Positions 17,162-25,813 of a stretch of 64,000 nt of DNA are shown here, piece by piece. Position 1 is the first letter of the stretch, and each line of letters starts with the position of its first letter. A model generated the notes under the pieces. It searched no databases, had not been told where the DNA came from, and worked only from the letters and a program-made list of their open reading frames with translations. The position numbers and the translations under genes were made by a program. The DNA is taken from positions 1,211,001 to 1,275,000 of the forward strand of contig OY282373.1 of assembly GCA_958295805.1 (NCBI GenBank), written 5' to 3'. This stretch comes from an uncultured Nitrospirales bacterium. Lineage in GTDB: Bacteria; Nitrospirota; Nitrospiria; Nitrospirales; UBA8639.

Positions 17162-17198
17162 AAGGTTGGCCCTTCCTTCAGAAGGAGGGGCCAACCTT
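17162..17198 (+). other. intercistronic hairpin
   Basis: An 11-bp perfect inverted repeat (AAGGTTGGCCC at 17162-17172, complement at 17188-17198) with a further self-pairing loop lies between the oxidase stop and the GTG of the cytochrome c gene. No T-run follows on the plus strand, so it may be an RNA processing/stability element or a partial attenuator rather than a full terminator. Confidence 0.5.
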
Positions 17199-17215
17199 GA
17201 TGGGAGGGAGTCAAG

Positions 17216-18535
17216 GTGGTTCATTTAATCACAGAGGCAGTCGCGTTTGGATGGCCGTTTCTTGTCTTGGTTGTCGGCATTTCTTTCTATAAACAAGCCA
17301 AAACAAAAGATGCAGCAACCAGACAGAGCATGAGATTTAACACGATGGTCGGGTTAGTTGCTGCCTTTATGCTCTTAATTGCCGTTGTGAATTACAGAGA
17401 TAATTTTGGGACTTCTGATGGCATGCTTCCCATCTCTTTGGTCATGATTACCGGCCTCGCTTTTTTGATGGGCATTTATTTTACGAATATCGGTGCATTG
17501 ATGAAGATTGGCGGGTTCATGTTCTTTGTGGCAGCCGCGTTGTCAGGCTACGGGAATTGGTTGCCGCAAGTAGAGGGCGGATTTCCCCCTCCAGAAGTAA
17601 AACTTGATTTTCAAAGTATGACGTCTCAGCAATTAGCCGATGAAGGGGAAAAAATTATTTTTGGTGGGCTTGGGCAAAGTAAGGTGCAAGGTGCTATAGG
17701 CAAGGGTCAATGTCCTCTTTGTCATGGATTCAATCAAGGATTCTTGAGCGAACGAGCTCCAAATCTTTGGGACATTCCGGCAAGATCAAAAGAACGTTTG
17801 AAACATGAAAACTATCATATGGACGATCCTGGTGCTCGGGATACAGCTCAAACGGAAGCTTTTGAAGGATCAGGAACAGCAACGACCGGTCAGGAATATA
17901 TTGCAGAATCCCATGCTTGTCCAAGTTGTTTTGTCGTGCCTGGCTTTGGCGTGAAAGGAACGAATGACAAGGAAAGCCCAATGCCAAGAATCCACAAGCC
18001 ACCTATTTCCCTTACCATTGGAGAGTTGGCTGCTGTGGATACTTGGATGTACGTCAGAGAAGGCGTAGAGTCGCCGGCCTACGATGAAATTGCCTCGGCA
18101 TATGAAAAATTTATTCCAGAGAAAGACAGACCACAGGCAAGTGAAGGCGGTGATGAAGCAGCCGCTGGAGGAGTATTGGCAACGGGGAAAGAACCCATTA
18201 CAGATTTGTTCATGAAAGCGGGATGTCCCGCCTGTCATACGATTCCTGGAATTGAGGGAGCGACGGGAAAAGTTGGTCCCTTATTGATGGAAGGCAGTAA
18301 TGCACCCAAAAGACTGAAAGACTCAGGTTATGAGGGACGGGCCAAGTCTGTTCGTGAATATATCACGGAATCAATTTTAAATCCCAGCATGTATGTTGTG
18401 AAAGATTTCCCTGATAACCAAATGCCAAAAGATTTTGGACAAAAACTCAGTGCTGGTGCTGTCAACAAGATAGTGGATTATTTATCCAGTTTGGAAGAAG
18501 GAAAAGATATTCCTTCTCTTGAAGAATTTAATTAA
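17216..18535 (+). CDS. membrane-anchored cytochrome c with two intact and one degenerate heme site
   Basis: A 439-residue protein starting at GTG 17216 (GGGAGGG upstream). Four or so N-terminal hydrophobic segments (to about residue 120) are followed by a periplasmic part with CPLCH (near 165) and CPACH (near 340). Between them is CPSCF (near 240), where the heme-ligating His is replaced by Phe although the surrounding 'VVPGFGVKGTNDKESPMP' is typical of a cytochrome c domain. The protein probably passes electrons between the cytochrome c pool and the adjacent oxidase. It sits between oxidase copy 2 and another anchored cytochrome, 48 bases apart. Confidence 0.8.
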   Translation: MVHLITEAVAFGWPFLVLVVGISFYKQAKTKDAATRQSMRFNTMVGLVAAFMLLIAVVNYRDNFGTSDGMLPISLVMITGLAFLMGIYFTNIGALMKIGGFMFFVAAALSGYGNWLPQVEGGFPPPEVKLDFQSMTSQQLADEGEKIIFGGLGQSKVQGAIGKGQCPLCHGFNQGFLSERAPNLWDIPARSKERLKHENYHMDDPGARDTAQTEAFEGSGTATTGQEYIAESHACPSCFVVPGFGVKGTNDKESPMPRIHKPPISLTIGELAAVDTWMYVREGVESPAYDEIASAYEKFIPEKDRPQASEGGDEAAAGGVLATGKEPITDLFMKAGCPACHTIPGIEGATGKVGPLLMEGSNAPKRLKDSGYEGRAKSVREYITESILNPSMYVVKDFPDNQMPKDFGQKLSAGAVNKIVDYLSSLEEGKDIPSLEEFN

Positions 18536-18583
18536 CAAGGGATTCATAGACTCTGTCATTTTATAGAACAGGAGTTTATCACA

Positions 18584-19549
18584 ATGACGTGGCTAAAGTT
18601 AGTGGAAGGCTACATGCCGATGCAGATGATTTCGGAATTGGCGGGGTCGATTTTAGTCTTTGCGCTGGTGAACTGGGCGCTGAAGCGGGCGGGGCTGGGG
18701 GTGCCGAAATTCTGGGCGGGCGTGGGCGTGTGGCTGTACATTCAACTGTATTTGCAATATCGCATTTATCCGCCGATCCCGTTCAGCGTGCGGGCGATCT
18801 ACGGCACGGTGTCGGGGTGTGGGATCTTCATGTGGGTGTCGGGGTCGGAAGGGGAGTGGCAAGAATTCAAGCGGCCGATTCTGAACGTGATGGATGGGAT
18901 CAGCGGCGTACATCGGGCGGTGCGGCTGGGGGCGGTGATCGTGATTCCGGTAGCCTTTGGCGGGTTTGCCTACACGTCGTTTCTGCCGAGTTTTGCCGAA
19001 CCGATCGAGTTACGGACAGTGCATCCGGCGCCGCCGGCGACGACGAAAGTGCATGGCAAGACGTTTGTGCTGCAAGTGGTGGAGAACCCCTACCGGGTGA
19101 ACGCGGCGGGCAACTACGATCAGGCGTACACGGATGCGCGGATTGTGGAGCAAGCCATGGGGCGGCTGATGAAAGACGTGAACGACGCGGACTACAACCC
19201 GTGGGATCCGGACGCGGAGGGGTACATCAAGTACGTGCGGGAGGGGGGCGAGATATTCTTTCAGAACTGTCACTTCTGTCACGGGGACAACCTGAATGGG
19301 CGGGGGCTGTGGGCGTATGCGTTCAACCCGATACCGGCGAACTTCACGGACGCGGGGACGATTGCGCAGTTGCAAGAGACCTTCGTGTTCTGGCGGGTGT
19401 CGAAGGGGGGGATTGGGCTGCCGGGGGAAGGCTTTCCCTGGGCGTCGGTGATGCCGCCGTGGGAACAACACCTGACGGTGGATGAGATCTGGAAAGTCGT
19501 GATGTTTGAATACTGGCATACGGGGTATTATCCCCGGACGTGGGACTAA
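18584..19549 (+). CDS. membrane-anchored monoheme cytochrome c
   Basis: A 321-residue protein with four N-terminal TM helices (about 12-130) and a C-terminal cytochrome c domain with C229-H-F-C232-H233, followed by 'NGRGLWAYAFNPIPANFTD' and 'MPPWEQHLTVDEIWKVVMFEY', which would supply the Met ligand. An AGGAG site precedes the ATG. The base composition changes abruptly to very G-rich third positions about 50 bases into the gene and stays so to the end of the next gene. It belongs to the oxidase copy 2 operon and probably works with the diheme protein that starts 13 bases after its stop. Confidence 0.8.
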   Translation: MTWLKLVEGYMPMQMISELAGSILVFALVNWALKRAGLGVPKFWAGVGVWLYIQLYLQYRIYPPIPFSVRAIYGTVSGCGIFMWVSGSEGEWQEFKRPILNVMDGISGVHRAVRLGAVIVIPVAFGGFAYTSFLPSFAEPIELRTVHPAPPATTKVHGKTFVLQVVENPYRVNAAGNYDQAYTDARIVEQAMGRLMKDVNDADYNPWDPDAEGYIKYVREGGEIFFQNCHFCHGDNLNGRGLWAYAFNPIPANFTDAGTIAQLQETFVFWRVSKGGIGLPGEGFPWASVMPPWEQHLTVDEIWKVVMFEYWHTGYYPRTWD

Positions 19550-19562
19550 GGGAGAGGGCAGG

Positions 19563-21404
19563 ATGATGAGGAGCAAGGCAAGCAGACACGAGGGCGGGGG
19601 GAGCCGCGGCTGGGGGCTGACGGTCGGGCTGAGTCTCCTGCTGGGGCTGAGCGGGCCGGGGAGCAGTTGGGGGCAAGAAGAAGTGCTGCCCGACGGCTTC
19701 AGTCGGCAGAGTGCCCCGGCCAAGCCGGGAGCGGAGCAGATTGAAGCGGGCAAGCGGGTGTACTTTACCAAATGCGTGTGGTGCCATGGGGTCGAAGGCG
19801 CGGGGGACGGCCCGGGCGCCGTGCGGCTGTGGCCGCGGCCGCGCAACTTCAACGCGGGGACGTTCAAGATACGGCACACGGCGAGCGGGCAACTGCCGTT
19901 AATCGACATTGATCTGTTTGAGACGGTGACGCACGGGCTGCCGGGGTCGGCCATGCCGCCGTGGGAAGGCATCCTGACGGAGCAGCAGCGCCGGGACGTG
20001 CTGGCGTTTGTCACCACGCAGTTAGTCCAGGATCGGGAATGGCAAGACGAAGAATTTGAAGAATTCTTCGTCTTGGAGTTGGACAAGCTCACGCCCAAAG
20101 CCGCGACCGCGGCCTCGATTCAGCGGGGAGCCGAATTAGTCGGGGAGAAAAAATGTATCGAATGTCACGGGCTGGAAGGACGGGGAGACGGCAATGCCTT
20201 CAACCTCAAGGACGACTGGGGGTTCAGCATCCAACCGGCGGACTGGCACAAATGCTGGAACTTCCGGGGCAGTCGGCAAGACCCGTATAACGTCGCGAAC
20301 ATCTTTCGGACGTTTTCCACGGGGCTGAACGGGACGCCGATGCCGTCGTTTGCAGACACCACCAGCGTGGACGAGCGGTGGGAGATCGCCAACTACGTGA
20401 ATGCCCTGTGTGAGCGGCAGCACGACATTGACATCGCGGAGGGGCAAGTCACGGCCCCCATCGCGCAAGCGTTGGCGGAAGGAGAGCCGTTAGCCATTGA
20501 CCCGCTGACGGACAAACCGAAGAGCAACTTCGTCATTCCGGCGAAATACGTGGAAGGAGCGTTACCGGCAGACGAACACGACGAACGGTGGAAATTGGTG
20601 CCCCGGCGGTGGATTGCCCTGGGGGGGCAGATTACGCACAAGCCGCGGAACTTCGTGAACCGGCTGGACGACGTGTGGGTGCAGACCCTGTACAACGACA
20701 CGCATCTAGCCATCATGTTCCGGTGGGATGATCGGACGAAGAGCGTGCAAGCCGAAGAACCGGAGTGGGACGCCACGGAAGTGAACTTGGAGGACTATGG
20801 CGTAGCCGAACAAGGCCCGCAAGGGACGACGTTTAGCGAAGACCCATTTCATCAAGAGTCCATCGCGGCGAAACAAAAAGACGGCTATCCGGTGTACAAC
20901 GACGGGATTGCGGTGCAATTTCCGATCAAATGGCAAGAGTTGCCGGCTCCGCGGAAACCCCGGTATTTCTGGGGAGATGAGACCTTTCCGGTGGACATCA
21001 CCAAATGGACGGCCGACGGGACGCTGGGGGTATATGAAGGGACGGGCTGGGATCAAGACTTCACCGAGGTAGACTTTCAAGAGGAGGTGGAGGTGGTCAA
21101 AGCCGAGTGGGCGAATGGGCGGTGGACGGTGATCATCCAGCGGCCGCTGAAGGGGGACTATGACGAGGTGGCGTATTTAGAGCGGGGGCAATACATCCCG
21201 CTGGTGCTGTTTGCGTGGGATGGGCACAATGGGGACGTGGGGCGGAAGATGGCGGTGTCGGCGTTTTATTACCTGGTGATGGAGCCGCCGATTCCGACGA
21301 CGACGTACATCTATCCGGCGCTGATTGCGGTGGGGATGGTCATTGTGGAAGGGTGGGTGTTAGGGCGGCGGGCCAACCGACGCAAACGGAACGGGTCCGG
21401 CTGA
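19563..21404 (+). CDS. diheme cytochrome c fused to an NxrC-like (ethylbenzene dehydrogenase gamma-type) domain
   Basis: A 613-residue protein starting at ATG 19563 (GGGAGAGGGCAGG upstream; the frame extends to 19506). A signal peptide is followed by two cytochrome c domains, C71VWCH75 and C198IECH202, then from about residue 310 an EB_dh-type beta-sandwich ('IALGGQITHKPRNFVN', 'VWVQTLYNDTHLAIMFRWDD', 'GIAVQFPIKWQ', 'VLFAWDGHNGDVGRKMAVS'). A C-terminal TM helix (YIYPALIAVGMVIVEGWVL) anchors it. In NxrC-type proteins heme b is held by Met and Lys; here those positions read Trp470 (YFWGD) and Gln526 (IIQRPL), so the heme b site looks lost or changed. It probably relays electrons on the periplasmic side. 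A strong terminator follows. Confidence 0.8.
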   Translation: MMRSKASRHEGGGSRGWGLTVGLSLLLGLSGPGSSWGQEEVLPDGFSRQSAPAKPGAEQIEAGKRVYFTKCVWCHGVEGAGDGPGAVRLWPRPRNFNAGTFKIRHTASGQLPLIDIDLFETVTHGLPGSAMPPWEGILTEQQRRDVLAFVTTQLVQDREWQDEEFEEFFVLELDKLTPKAATAASIQRGAELVGEKKCIECHGLEGRGDGNAFNLKDDWGFSIQPADWHKCWNFRGSRQDPYNVANIFRTFSTGLNGTPMPSFADTTSVDERWEIANYVNALCERQHDIDIAEGQVTAPIAQALAEGEPLAIDPLTDKPKSNFVIPAKYVEGALPADEHDERWKLVPRRWIALGGQITHKPRNFVNRLDDVWVQTLYNDTHLAIMFRWDDRTKSVQAEEPEWDATEVNLEDYGVAEQGPQGTTFSEDPFHQESIAAKQKDGYPVYNDGIAVQFPIKWQELPAPRKPRYFWGDETFPVDITKWTADGTLGVYEGTGWDQDFTEVDFQEEVEVVKAEWANGRWTVIIQRPLKGDYDEVAYLERGQYIPLVLFAWDGHNGDVGRKMAVSAFYYLVMEPPIPTTTYIYPALIAVGMVIVEGWVLGRRANRRKRNGSG

Positions 21405-21440
21405 CGGCAGGGCGAGCGGGCAGCCCGGTGTAGGTGTGGG

Positions 21441-21472
21441 AAAGGGGGTGGAGGCGATCCACCCCCTTTTTT
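21441..21472 (+). terminator. strong rho-independent terminator closing the oxidase/cytochrome operon
   Basis: GGGGGTGGA (21444-21452) pairs with TCCACCCCC (21458-21466) across a 5-base loop; flanking AAA pairs with the first T residues and TTTTTT follows. It separates the operon from mobA. Confidence 0.85.
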
Positions 21473-21490
21473 GTTGGAGGGAAAAGCACA

Positions 21491-22093
21491 ATGCTGCCAG
21501 GTATAGCAGGAATCGTTTTAGCGGGGGGGAAGAGCCGAAGAATGGGGAAGGATAAACGAGAAATCTCCATTCATGGAAAACCTCTCCTTGAGCGAACGGT
21601 GACGGTTTTGCTTGAGGTCTTTTCCGAAGTGCTCTTGGTGTTGGCTGAACCGGAAGGAAGAAGAGAGCAAGAAAGAGTAAAGATTGTCACTGATATTATC
21701 CCTGGATGTGCGGCTGTTGGTGGGCTTTATACAGGCTTGTACTATTCCCCTTATCATCGAGTGTTTGTTGTGGCCTGTGACATGCCGTTTTTGCAACCGG
21801 CTGTCATTGAGTTTTTCTCGACAATATCATCACAAGCCGACGTGGTTCTGGCTCAATTGGCGAATGGCCTTCAGCCTATGCACGGGGTGTACTCTAAAAA
21901 GTGCCTTCCCTTTTTAAGGGATATGCTTGACGTCAAAGACCTTCGTGTTCAAACGATTGCCAATCAACGTACCCTCAACGTTCACCTTATTCCTGAATCG
22001 GAGTTGACGCCCCTGGACCCTCAACTTCTTTCCTTTATGAATTTGAATTCCCCAGCCGATGTTGAATTCGCAAAGAAAATAAATCCTATTTAA
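21491..22093 (+). CDS. mobA: molybdenum cofactor guanylyltransferase MobA
   Basis: A 200-residue protein with the MobA N-terminal signature 'GIVLAGGKSRRMGKDK' (GTP/Mg binding), 'CDMPFLQP' and 'NGLQPMHGVYS', 'LNSPADVEF' at the C-terminus. MobA attaches GMP to molybdopterin to form MGD, the cofactor of DMSO-reductase-family enzymes such as nitrite oxidoreductase. I chose ATG 21491 because GGAGG lies upstream; the frame extends upstream into the terminator. It follows the respiratory operon but has its own transcription after the terminator, or lies at a read-through position. Assignment is firm. Confidence 0.9.
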   Translation: MLPGIAGIVLAGGKSRRMGKDKREISIHGKPLLERTVTVLLEVFSEVLLVLAEPEGRREQERVKIVTDIIPGCAAVGGLYTGLYYSPYHRVFVVACDMPFLQPAVIEFFSTISSQADVVLAQLANGLQPMHGVYSKKCLPFLRDMLDVKDLRVQTIANQRTLNVHLIPESELTPLDPQLLSFMNLNSPADVEFAKKINPI

Positions 22094-22100
22094 TTCCCAC

Positions 22101-22349
22101 GTGTCCCATACATCAAACCAGCAAAATATGTTGCTCATTCACCCCGGGACTTTAGGGGACGTGGTCTTATCGCTTCCGGCCATTCGAATGCTTCGCTGGG
22201 CTTTTCCATTTCATGAGATTATTCTCTCGGCACAAGCCCAGATTGGTCGCTTGTTCCAGATGTGTGGGGAAATCGATAGTGTGTGGAGTATGGAAGGGAC
22301 GATGCTGAGTGAATTATTTCAAGACAATCCCGTGTTGCATGATTCAATT
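22101..22349 (+). pseudogene. glycosyltransferase family 9 gene, 5' part, disrupted by the transposon
   Basis: The first 83 codons of a heptosyltransferase-like protein: 'MLLIHPGTLGDVVLSLPAIRMLRWAFP' is the GT9 N-terminal signature (GDVVLSLPAI). GTG 22101 or ATG 22128 starts it. The frame runs into the inserted element at 22350 and stops within it at 22475. Its other part lies at 25998-26786. Joining 22349 to 25998, that is removing the element and one 8-bp target copy, gives one uninterrupted frame of 345 residues, the normal GT9 length. The native enzyme would have added sugars to lipopolysaccharide core. Confidence 0.85.
22342..22349 (+). repeat. 8-bp target-site duplication, left copy
   Basis: ATTCAATT immediately before the left inverted repeat; an identical copy follows the right end at 25990-25997. 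Eight bases is the usual duplication length for IS1595-family elements. Confidence 0.85.
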
Positions 22350-22372
22350 GGGAATTATATACTAGGGTTGAC
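22350..22372 (+). repeat. left terminal inverted repeat (23 bp)
   Basis: Exact reverse complement of 25967-25989. It contains the inner motif CTAGGGTTGAC, which with downstream bases could also serve as a -35 region for the transposase. Confidence 0.9.
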
Positions 22373-22422
22373 ACTGGACTCTGATTGTGCTACCCTCTTA
22401 TCAGGATTTGGAGGAAAGCACG

Positions 22423-23388
22423 ATGGCACAGAAAGCACCTGGCAAAGCGAATCGGATTGGAATCTCCCTGCTTGAATTGGCGGAAATGTTCCCCGATGAA
22501 GACGCCGCCCGGCGGTGGTTCGAGAACATCATGTGGTCGGACGGACGGCGTTGCCCGGAGTGTAAGGGAGAAAACACCTACGAGTGCAATCACGTCAAGA
22601 GCCCATATCGCTGTCGAGATTGTGGCAAGTACTTCTCGGTGAAGACCGGCACGGTCATGGCCGGTTCCCCGATCCCGCTCAAGAAGTGGGTCTATGCCAT
22701 CTATCTGGACACCACCAGCCTCAAGGGAGTGTCCAGTACGAAGCTCCGGCGAGACATCGAGGTCACGCAGAAGACCGCATGGTTCATGCTCCAGCGTATC
22801 CGGGAGGCTTTCGCGGCTGAAGGTCCCAGTGTCTTCGCGGGACCGGTGGAAGTTGACGAGACCTATATGGGTGGCGTAGAGAAGAACAAGCACGCGAACA
22901 AGAAGTTGAAGGCGGGTCGCGGACCTGTCGGAAAGACCGCGGTGGTAGGCGCGAAGGATCGGGAGACGAATCGGGTTGTTGCCCGTGTCGTGACTTCCAC
23001 CGACAAGGCCACACTCCAGGGTTTCGTCAACAAGCATACCACCGACGAAGCGTCGGTCTATACAGATGATGCCTTGGCCTATCAGGGACTAGAGAATCAC
23101 CGGTCCGTCAAGCACAGCGTCGGCGAGTACGTGGACGGCATGGTTCACACCAACGGCGTAGAGAGCTTTTGGTCTATGCTCAAGCGGGCGCACAAGGGCA
23201 CTTTCCACAAGATCAGCCCCAAGCACCTTCAGCGGTACGTCAACGAGTTTGCCGGACGACACAACATCCGCGACTTGAACACGTTGGAACAGATGGTATC
23301 CGTAGCCGCCGGACTGGTAGGCAAGGCGTTGCCCTACGACGTGTTGATCCAGGACAACGGACTGTCCTCTACGGCGCAAGAAGGGTGA
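22423..23388 (+). CDS. IS1595-family (ISXO2-like) transposase
   Basis: A 321-residue protein starting at ATG 22423 (GGAGG upstream; the frame extends to 22387). It has an N-terminal zinc ribbon (CPEC near 43-46, CRDC near 61-64: 'YRCRDCGKYFSVKTGTVM') and an ISXO2-type catalytic domain with 'VEVDETYMGG' (first Asp), 'VYTDDALAY' (second Asp) and 'GVESFWSMLKRAHKGTFHKIS' (third acidic region with the IS1595 signature). The C-terminus is 'RYVNEFAGRHNIRDLNTLEQM'. No frameshift or truncation is seen, so the element may be active. The passenger starts 4 bases after the stop. Confidence 0.92.
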   Translation: MAQKAPGKANRIGISLLELAEMFPDEDAARRWFENIMWSDGRRCPECKGENTYECNHVKSPYRCRDCGKYFSVKTGTVMAGSPIPLKKWVYAIYLDTTSLKGVSSTKLRRDIEVTQKTAWFMLQRIREAFAAEGPSVFAGPVEVDETYMGGVEKNKHANKKLKAGRGPVGKTAVVGAKDRETNRVVARVVTSTDKATLQGFVNKHTTDEASVYTDDALAYQGLENHRSVKHSVGEYVDGMVHTNGVESFWSMLKRAHKGTFHKISPKHLQRYVNEFAGRHNIRDLNTLEQMVSVAAGLVGKALPYDVLIQDNGLSSTAQEG

Positions 23389-23392
23389 CGCC

Positions 23393-25813
23393 GTGGCTCG
23401 TGGCGGGACAAAGATGGCCGCAACAGAAGTGGATGCCTACATATTCATCAAGCGCAAACTCGGCGAGCTTGGATGGAACACCCGTAACCCCGAGCGAAAC
23501 GATGAAGGGCAAGTATGGACTCAGAATGAGTGCCTGTCCAATCCGCACTTGAAGGCGTGCTTGGGTCTGAATCGACCGGAGAACATCGTCAAGATAAGTG
23601 AACGCAGTATTTGGGTTATTGAGGCGAAACGCGGCCACGACCAGATGAACACGGCCTTGGGCGAAGCGCGTGACTACGCGGCCCAGCTAAACCAAGGGAG
23701 GTATGAAGCAACGATAATCTCTGGCGTGGCGGGAAATGACGATGACGGCTATATCGTCAGCAGTCAACTTCTTGTAGGCGATGACTGGCGAGACGTACAG
23801 ATCAACGGGATCAATGCGACGGGTCTTTTGGCCGAGAACGAATGCCGGAGGCTGATAGAGGTTGGGGATCCCAATCTCGAAGATCCGCCGATCAATGAGG
23901 CTCTTTTTGTCAAAACGGCAGAACGAATTAACGAAACGCTCCATCAGGGGGCGGTCAACCCCAACGAACGCGCCAAAGTAGTTTCTGCGTTGCTTCTTTC
24001 CATGTTGACGCAGAGCGGTCCGCAAATTGATGAACGTGACACCAGCCTTCTTGTTCAAGATGTGAACAACCGCGCGGCGCGAATTTTGCTTCAGCAGCGA
24101 AAGCAAACCTTCAAAGACCATATACGACTTCCCTTACCGGCAGCCGAAGACAACCATATAAAATTGCGCCGCGCGCTGGTGGAGACGCTTCAAGACTTGC
24201 GCAGCCTGAACATTCATTCTGCCATGAGGTCGGGAGCCGACTGGCTCGGAACATTCTATGAGGTTTTTCTCAAATATGCTCGATGGGCGCAGGACCTCGG
24301 GATTGTACTGACACCGAGACACATAACCAGGTTCGCGGCGCGAGCTATCGGGATACGATCTCACGACATTGTATATGATCCGACGTGCGGAACCGGCGGG
24401 TTCCTTGTAGCGGCTTTCGAGGAAGTCAAGCGTACAAGCGGTGCCGAGCAGATAGAGGATTTCAAGCAGCATTCTGTATTCGGATTGGAGCAAGATGATG
24501 GGATTGCCGCGTTGGCAATCGTGAATATGATCTTCCGGGGTGACGGCAAAAACAACATCGAACAAGCCAACTGCTTAGTGCAACACCTCGTTCCTGATAC
24601 CAGTTCCAAAGGGGTCCGCACGGCAAAATTGTCCAAGACGCCATCGCAACATCCGCCAGTAACTCGCGTACTCATGAATCCGCCGTTTTCGCTTAAGCGC
24701 GACAAGGAATACGATTTCGTCAATCACGCACTGGCCCAGATGGTACATGGCGGACTGTTGTTCAGCATCCTACCCCATTCAGTCATGGCGAAATCGGGCC
24801 GTGCGAAGACATGGCGCGAGAACCTTCTCAAACGGCACACATTGCTTTCGGTGGTTACCCTACCCATCGACATCTTCTATCCCGTGAGTGCGCCACCAGT
24901 CGGGGTATTCGTCAAGCAAGGAGTACCCCATGACATACAGCAATCCGTCCTTTGGGTTCGGGCAGACACAGATGGTCATTTGAAGTCAAAGGGAAAGCGT
25001 CTACCGAGCTCCTTGACAACGAACCGCTTAGAAGACTGCCTGCCGACGGTTCGAGCATTTCTCGACAACCCGAGTATTCATGTGGATGACCAGCCTAGGT
25101 TCATGAAGGCCGCTCCGCTCAATGCCGACGACGATCTCCTAGAGCTTGTGCCGGAAGTCTACCTAGAGCAGGAACCCCTTAGCCCCGAAGACATCCTCTC
25201 GGGTGTTGACAGCATTCTACGGGATGCGTCCGCGTTTCTTGTTCGCAACACGGACTGTATCGACCGGCTTTTAGCTGAGTTGAACAAGCGTCCGCGGCTC
25301 GCGTCGCCACAGTCCCCGCACGTGCAAGCGACCGAATGGCTAGACCGGCGGCTGGACGATCTGTTCATTCTGACACGCGGCGATTTTCATTCCATCAAGG
25401 AACTCGCGGATGGGCCATGTGCGACGGTATCAAGAACAGAAGCAGACAATGGTGTTGTCGGCTATTTTGAGCAGCCGGAGGGTAGCGTCTTGCATCCGTT
25501 AGGCAGGATTACCGTAAGCACTGTGAGCGGAGATGCTTTCGTCCAGGCGGTACAATTTCAGGCCACGGACAACGTGGTGGTTTGTGTTCCTCGGCAACCC
25601 ATGCGTCGTGCCAGCGCGTACTTCATCGCCGCTCTCATAAATAGTCAGAAATGGCGTTATGGCTATGGTCGGCAACCGTATGTGAAAAAGCTGTCTGCGC
25701 TGACAATCCGACTTCCGTGGCGTAGTGACGCCCTTGATGAAACGTACATTGAGCAGGTGGTACAATCTCAACCCTATTGGCAATTCGTGAGTCGTGGAGA
25801 AGATCATCAATGA
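23393..25813 (+). CDS. single-chain restriction-modification-like protein: nuclease-like domain, N6-adenine methylase, target-recognition region
   Basis: An 806-residue protein (GTG 23393; ATG 23414 alternative). Residues about 10-130 resemble the N-terminal nuclease domain of type I R proteins, with 'WVIEAKRGH' giving the E77-x-K79 of a PD-(D/E)xK motif; the preceding position usually held by Asp reads Glu-Asn in 'RPENIV', so activity is uncertain. Residues about 270-560 are an HsdM-like N6 methylase with 'YDPTCGTGGFL' (SAM motif I, near 330) and 'VLMNPPFS' (NPPF catalytic motif, near 428). The last 200 residues look like a target-recognition/specificity region. The layout is that of type IIG-like fusions. 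It is cargo of the transposon, and codon usage differs from chromosomal neighbours. Confidence 0.75.
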   Translation: MARGGTKMAATEVDAYIFIKRKLGELGWNTRNPERNDEGQVWTQNECLSNPHLKACLGLNRPENIVKISERSIWVIEAKRGHDQMNTALGEARDYAAQLNQGRYEATIISGVAGNDDDGYIVSSQLLVGDDWRDVQINGINATGLLAENECRRLIEVGDPNLEDPPINEALFVKTAERINETLHQGAVNPNERAKVVSALLLSMLTQSGPQIDERDTSLLVQDVNNRAARILLQQRKQTFKDHIRLPLPAAEDNHIKLRRALVETLQDLRSLNIHSAMRSGADWLGTFYEVFLKYARWAQDLGIVLTPRHITRFAARAIGIRSHDIVYDPTCGTGGFLVAAFEEVKRTSGAEQIEDFKQHSVFGLEQDDGIAALAIVNMIFRGDGKNNIEQANCLVQHLVPDTSSKGVRTAKLSKTPSQHPPVTRVLMNPPFSLKRDKEYDFVNHALAQMVHGGLLFSILPHSVMAKSGRAKTWRENLLKRHTLLSVVTLPIDIFYPVSAPPVGVFVKQGVPHDIQQSVLWVRADTDGHLKSKGKRLPSSLTTNRLEDCLPTVRAFLDNPSIHVDDQPRFMKAAPLNADDDLLELVPEVYLEQEPLSPEDILSGVDSILRDASAFLVRNTDCIDRLLAELNKRPRLASPQSPHVQATEWLDRRLDDLFILTRGDFHSIKELADGPCATVSRTEADNGVVGYFEQPEGSVLHPLGRITVSTVSGDAFVQAVQFQATDNVVVCVPRQPMRRASAYFIAALINSQKWRYGYGRQPYVKKLSALTIRLPWRSDALDETYIEQVVQSQPYWQFVSRGEDHQ

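Noticed and set aside
18589-19485. 298-codon plus-strand frame overlapping the cytochrome c gene at 18584
   Set aside because: Gly/Arg-rich out-of-frame translation without motifs; the 18584 frame has TM helices and CxxCH.
19010-20098. 362-codon minus-strand frame opposite the cytochrome c genes
   Set aside because: It is a product of the high third-position G+C of the true genes; the protein is Pro/Arg/Ser-rich with no motif, and the plus strand has clear heme motifs and ribosome-binding sites.
22349-22372. TATATA-type short duplication as transposon boundary
   Set aside because: The symmetric TATATA lies inside the longer 23-bp inverted repeat; only the ATTCAATT duplication outside it gives a true direct repeat and restores the gene frame.
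22390-23037. 215-codon minus-strand frame inside the transposase
   Set aside because: Shadow of the transposase gene, which has full catalytic motifs and a good start.
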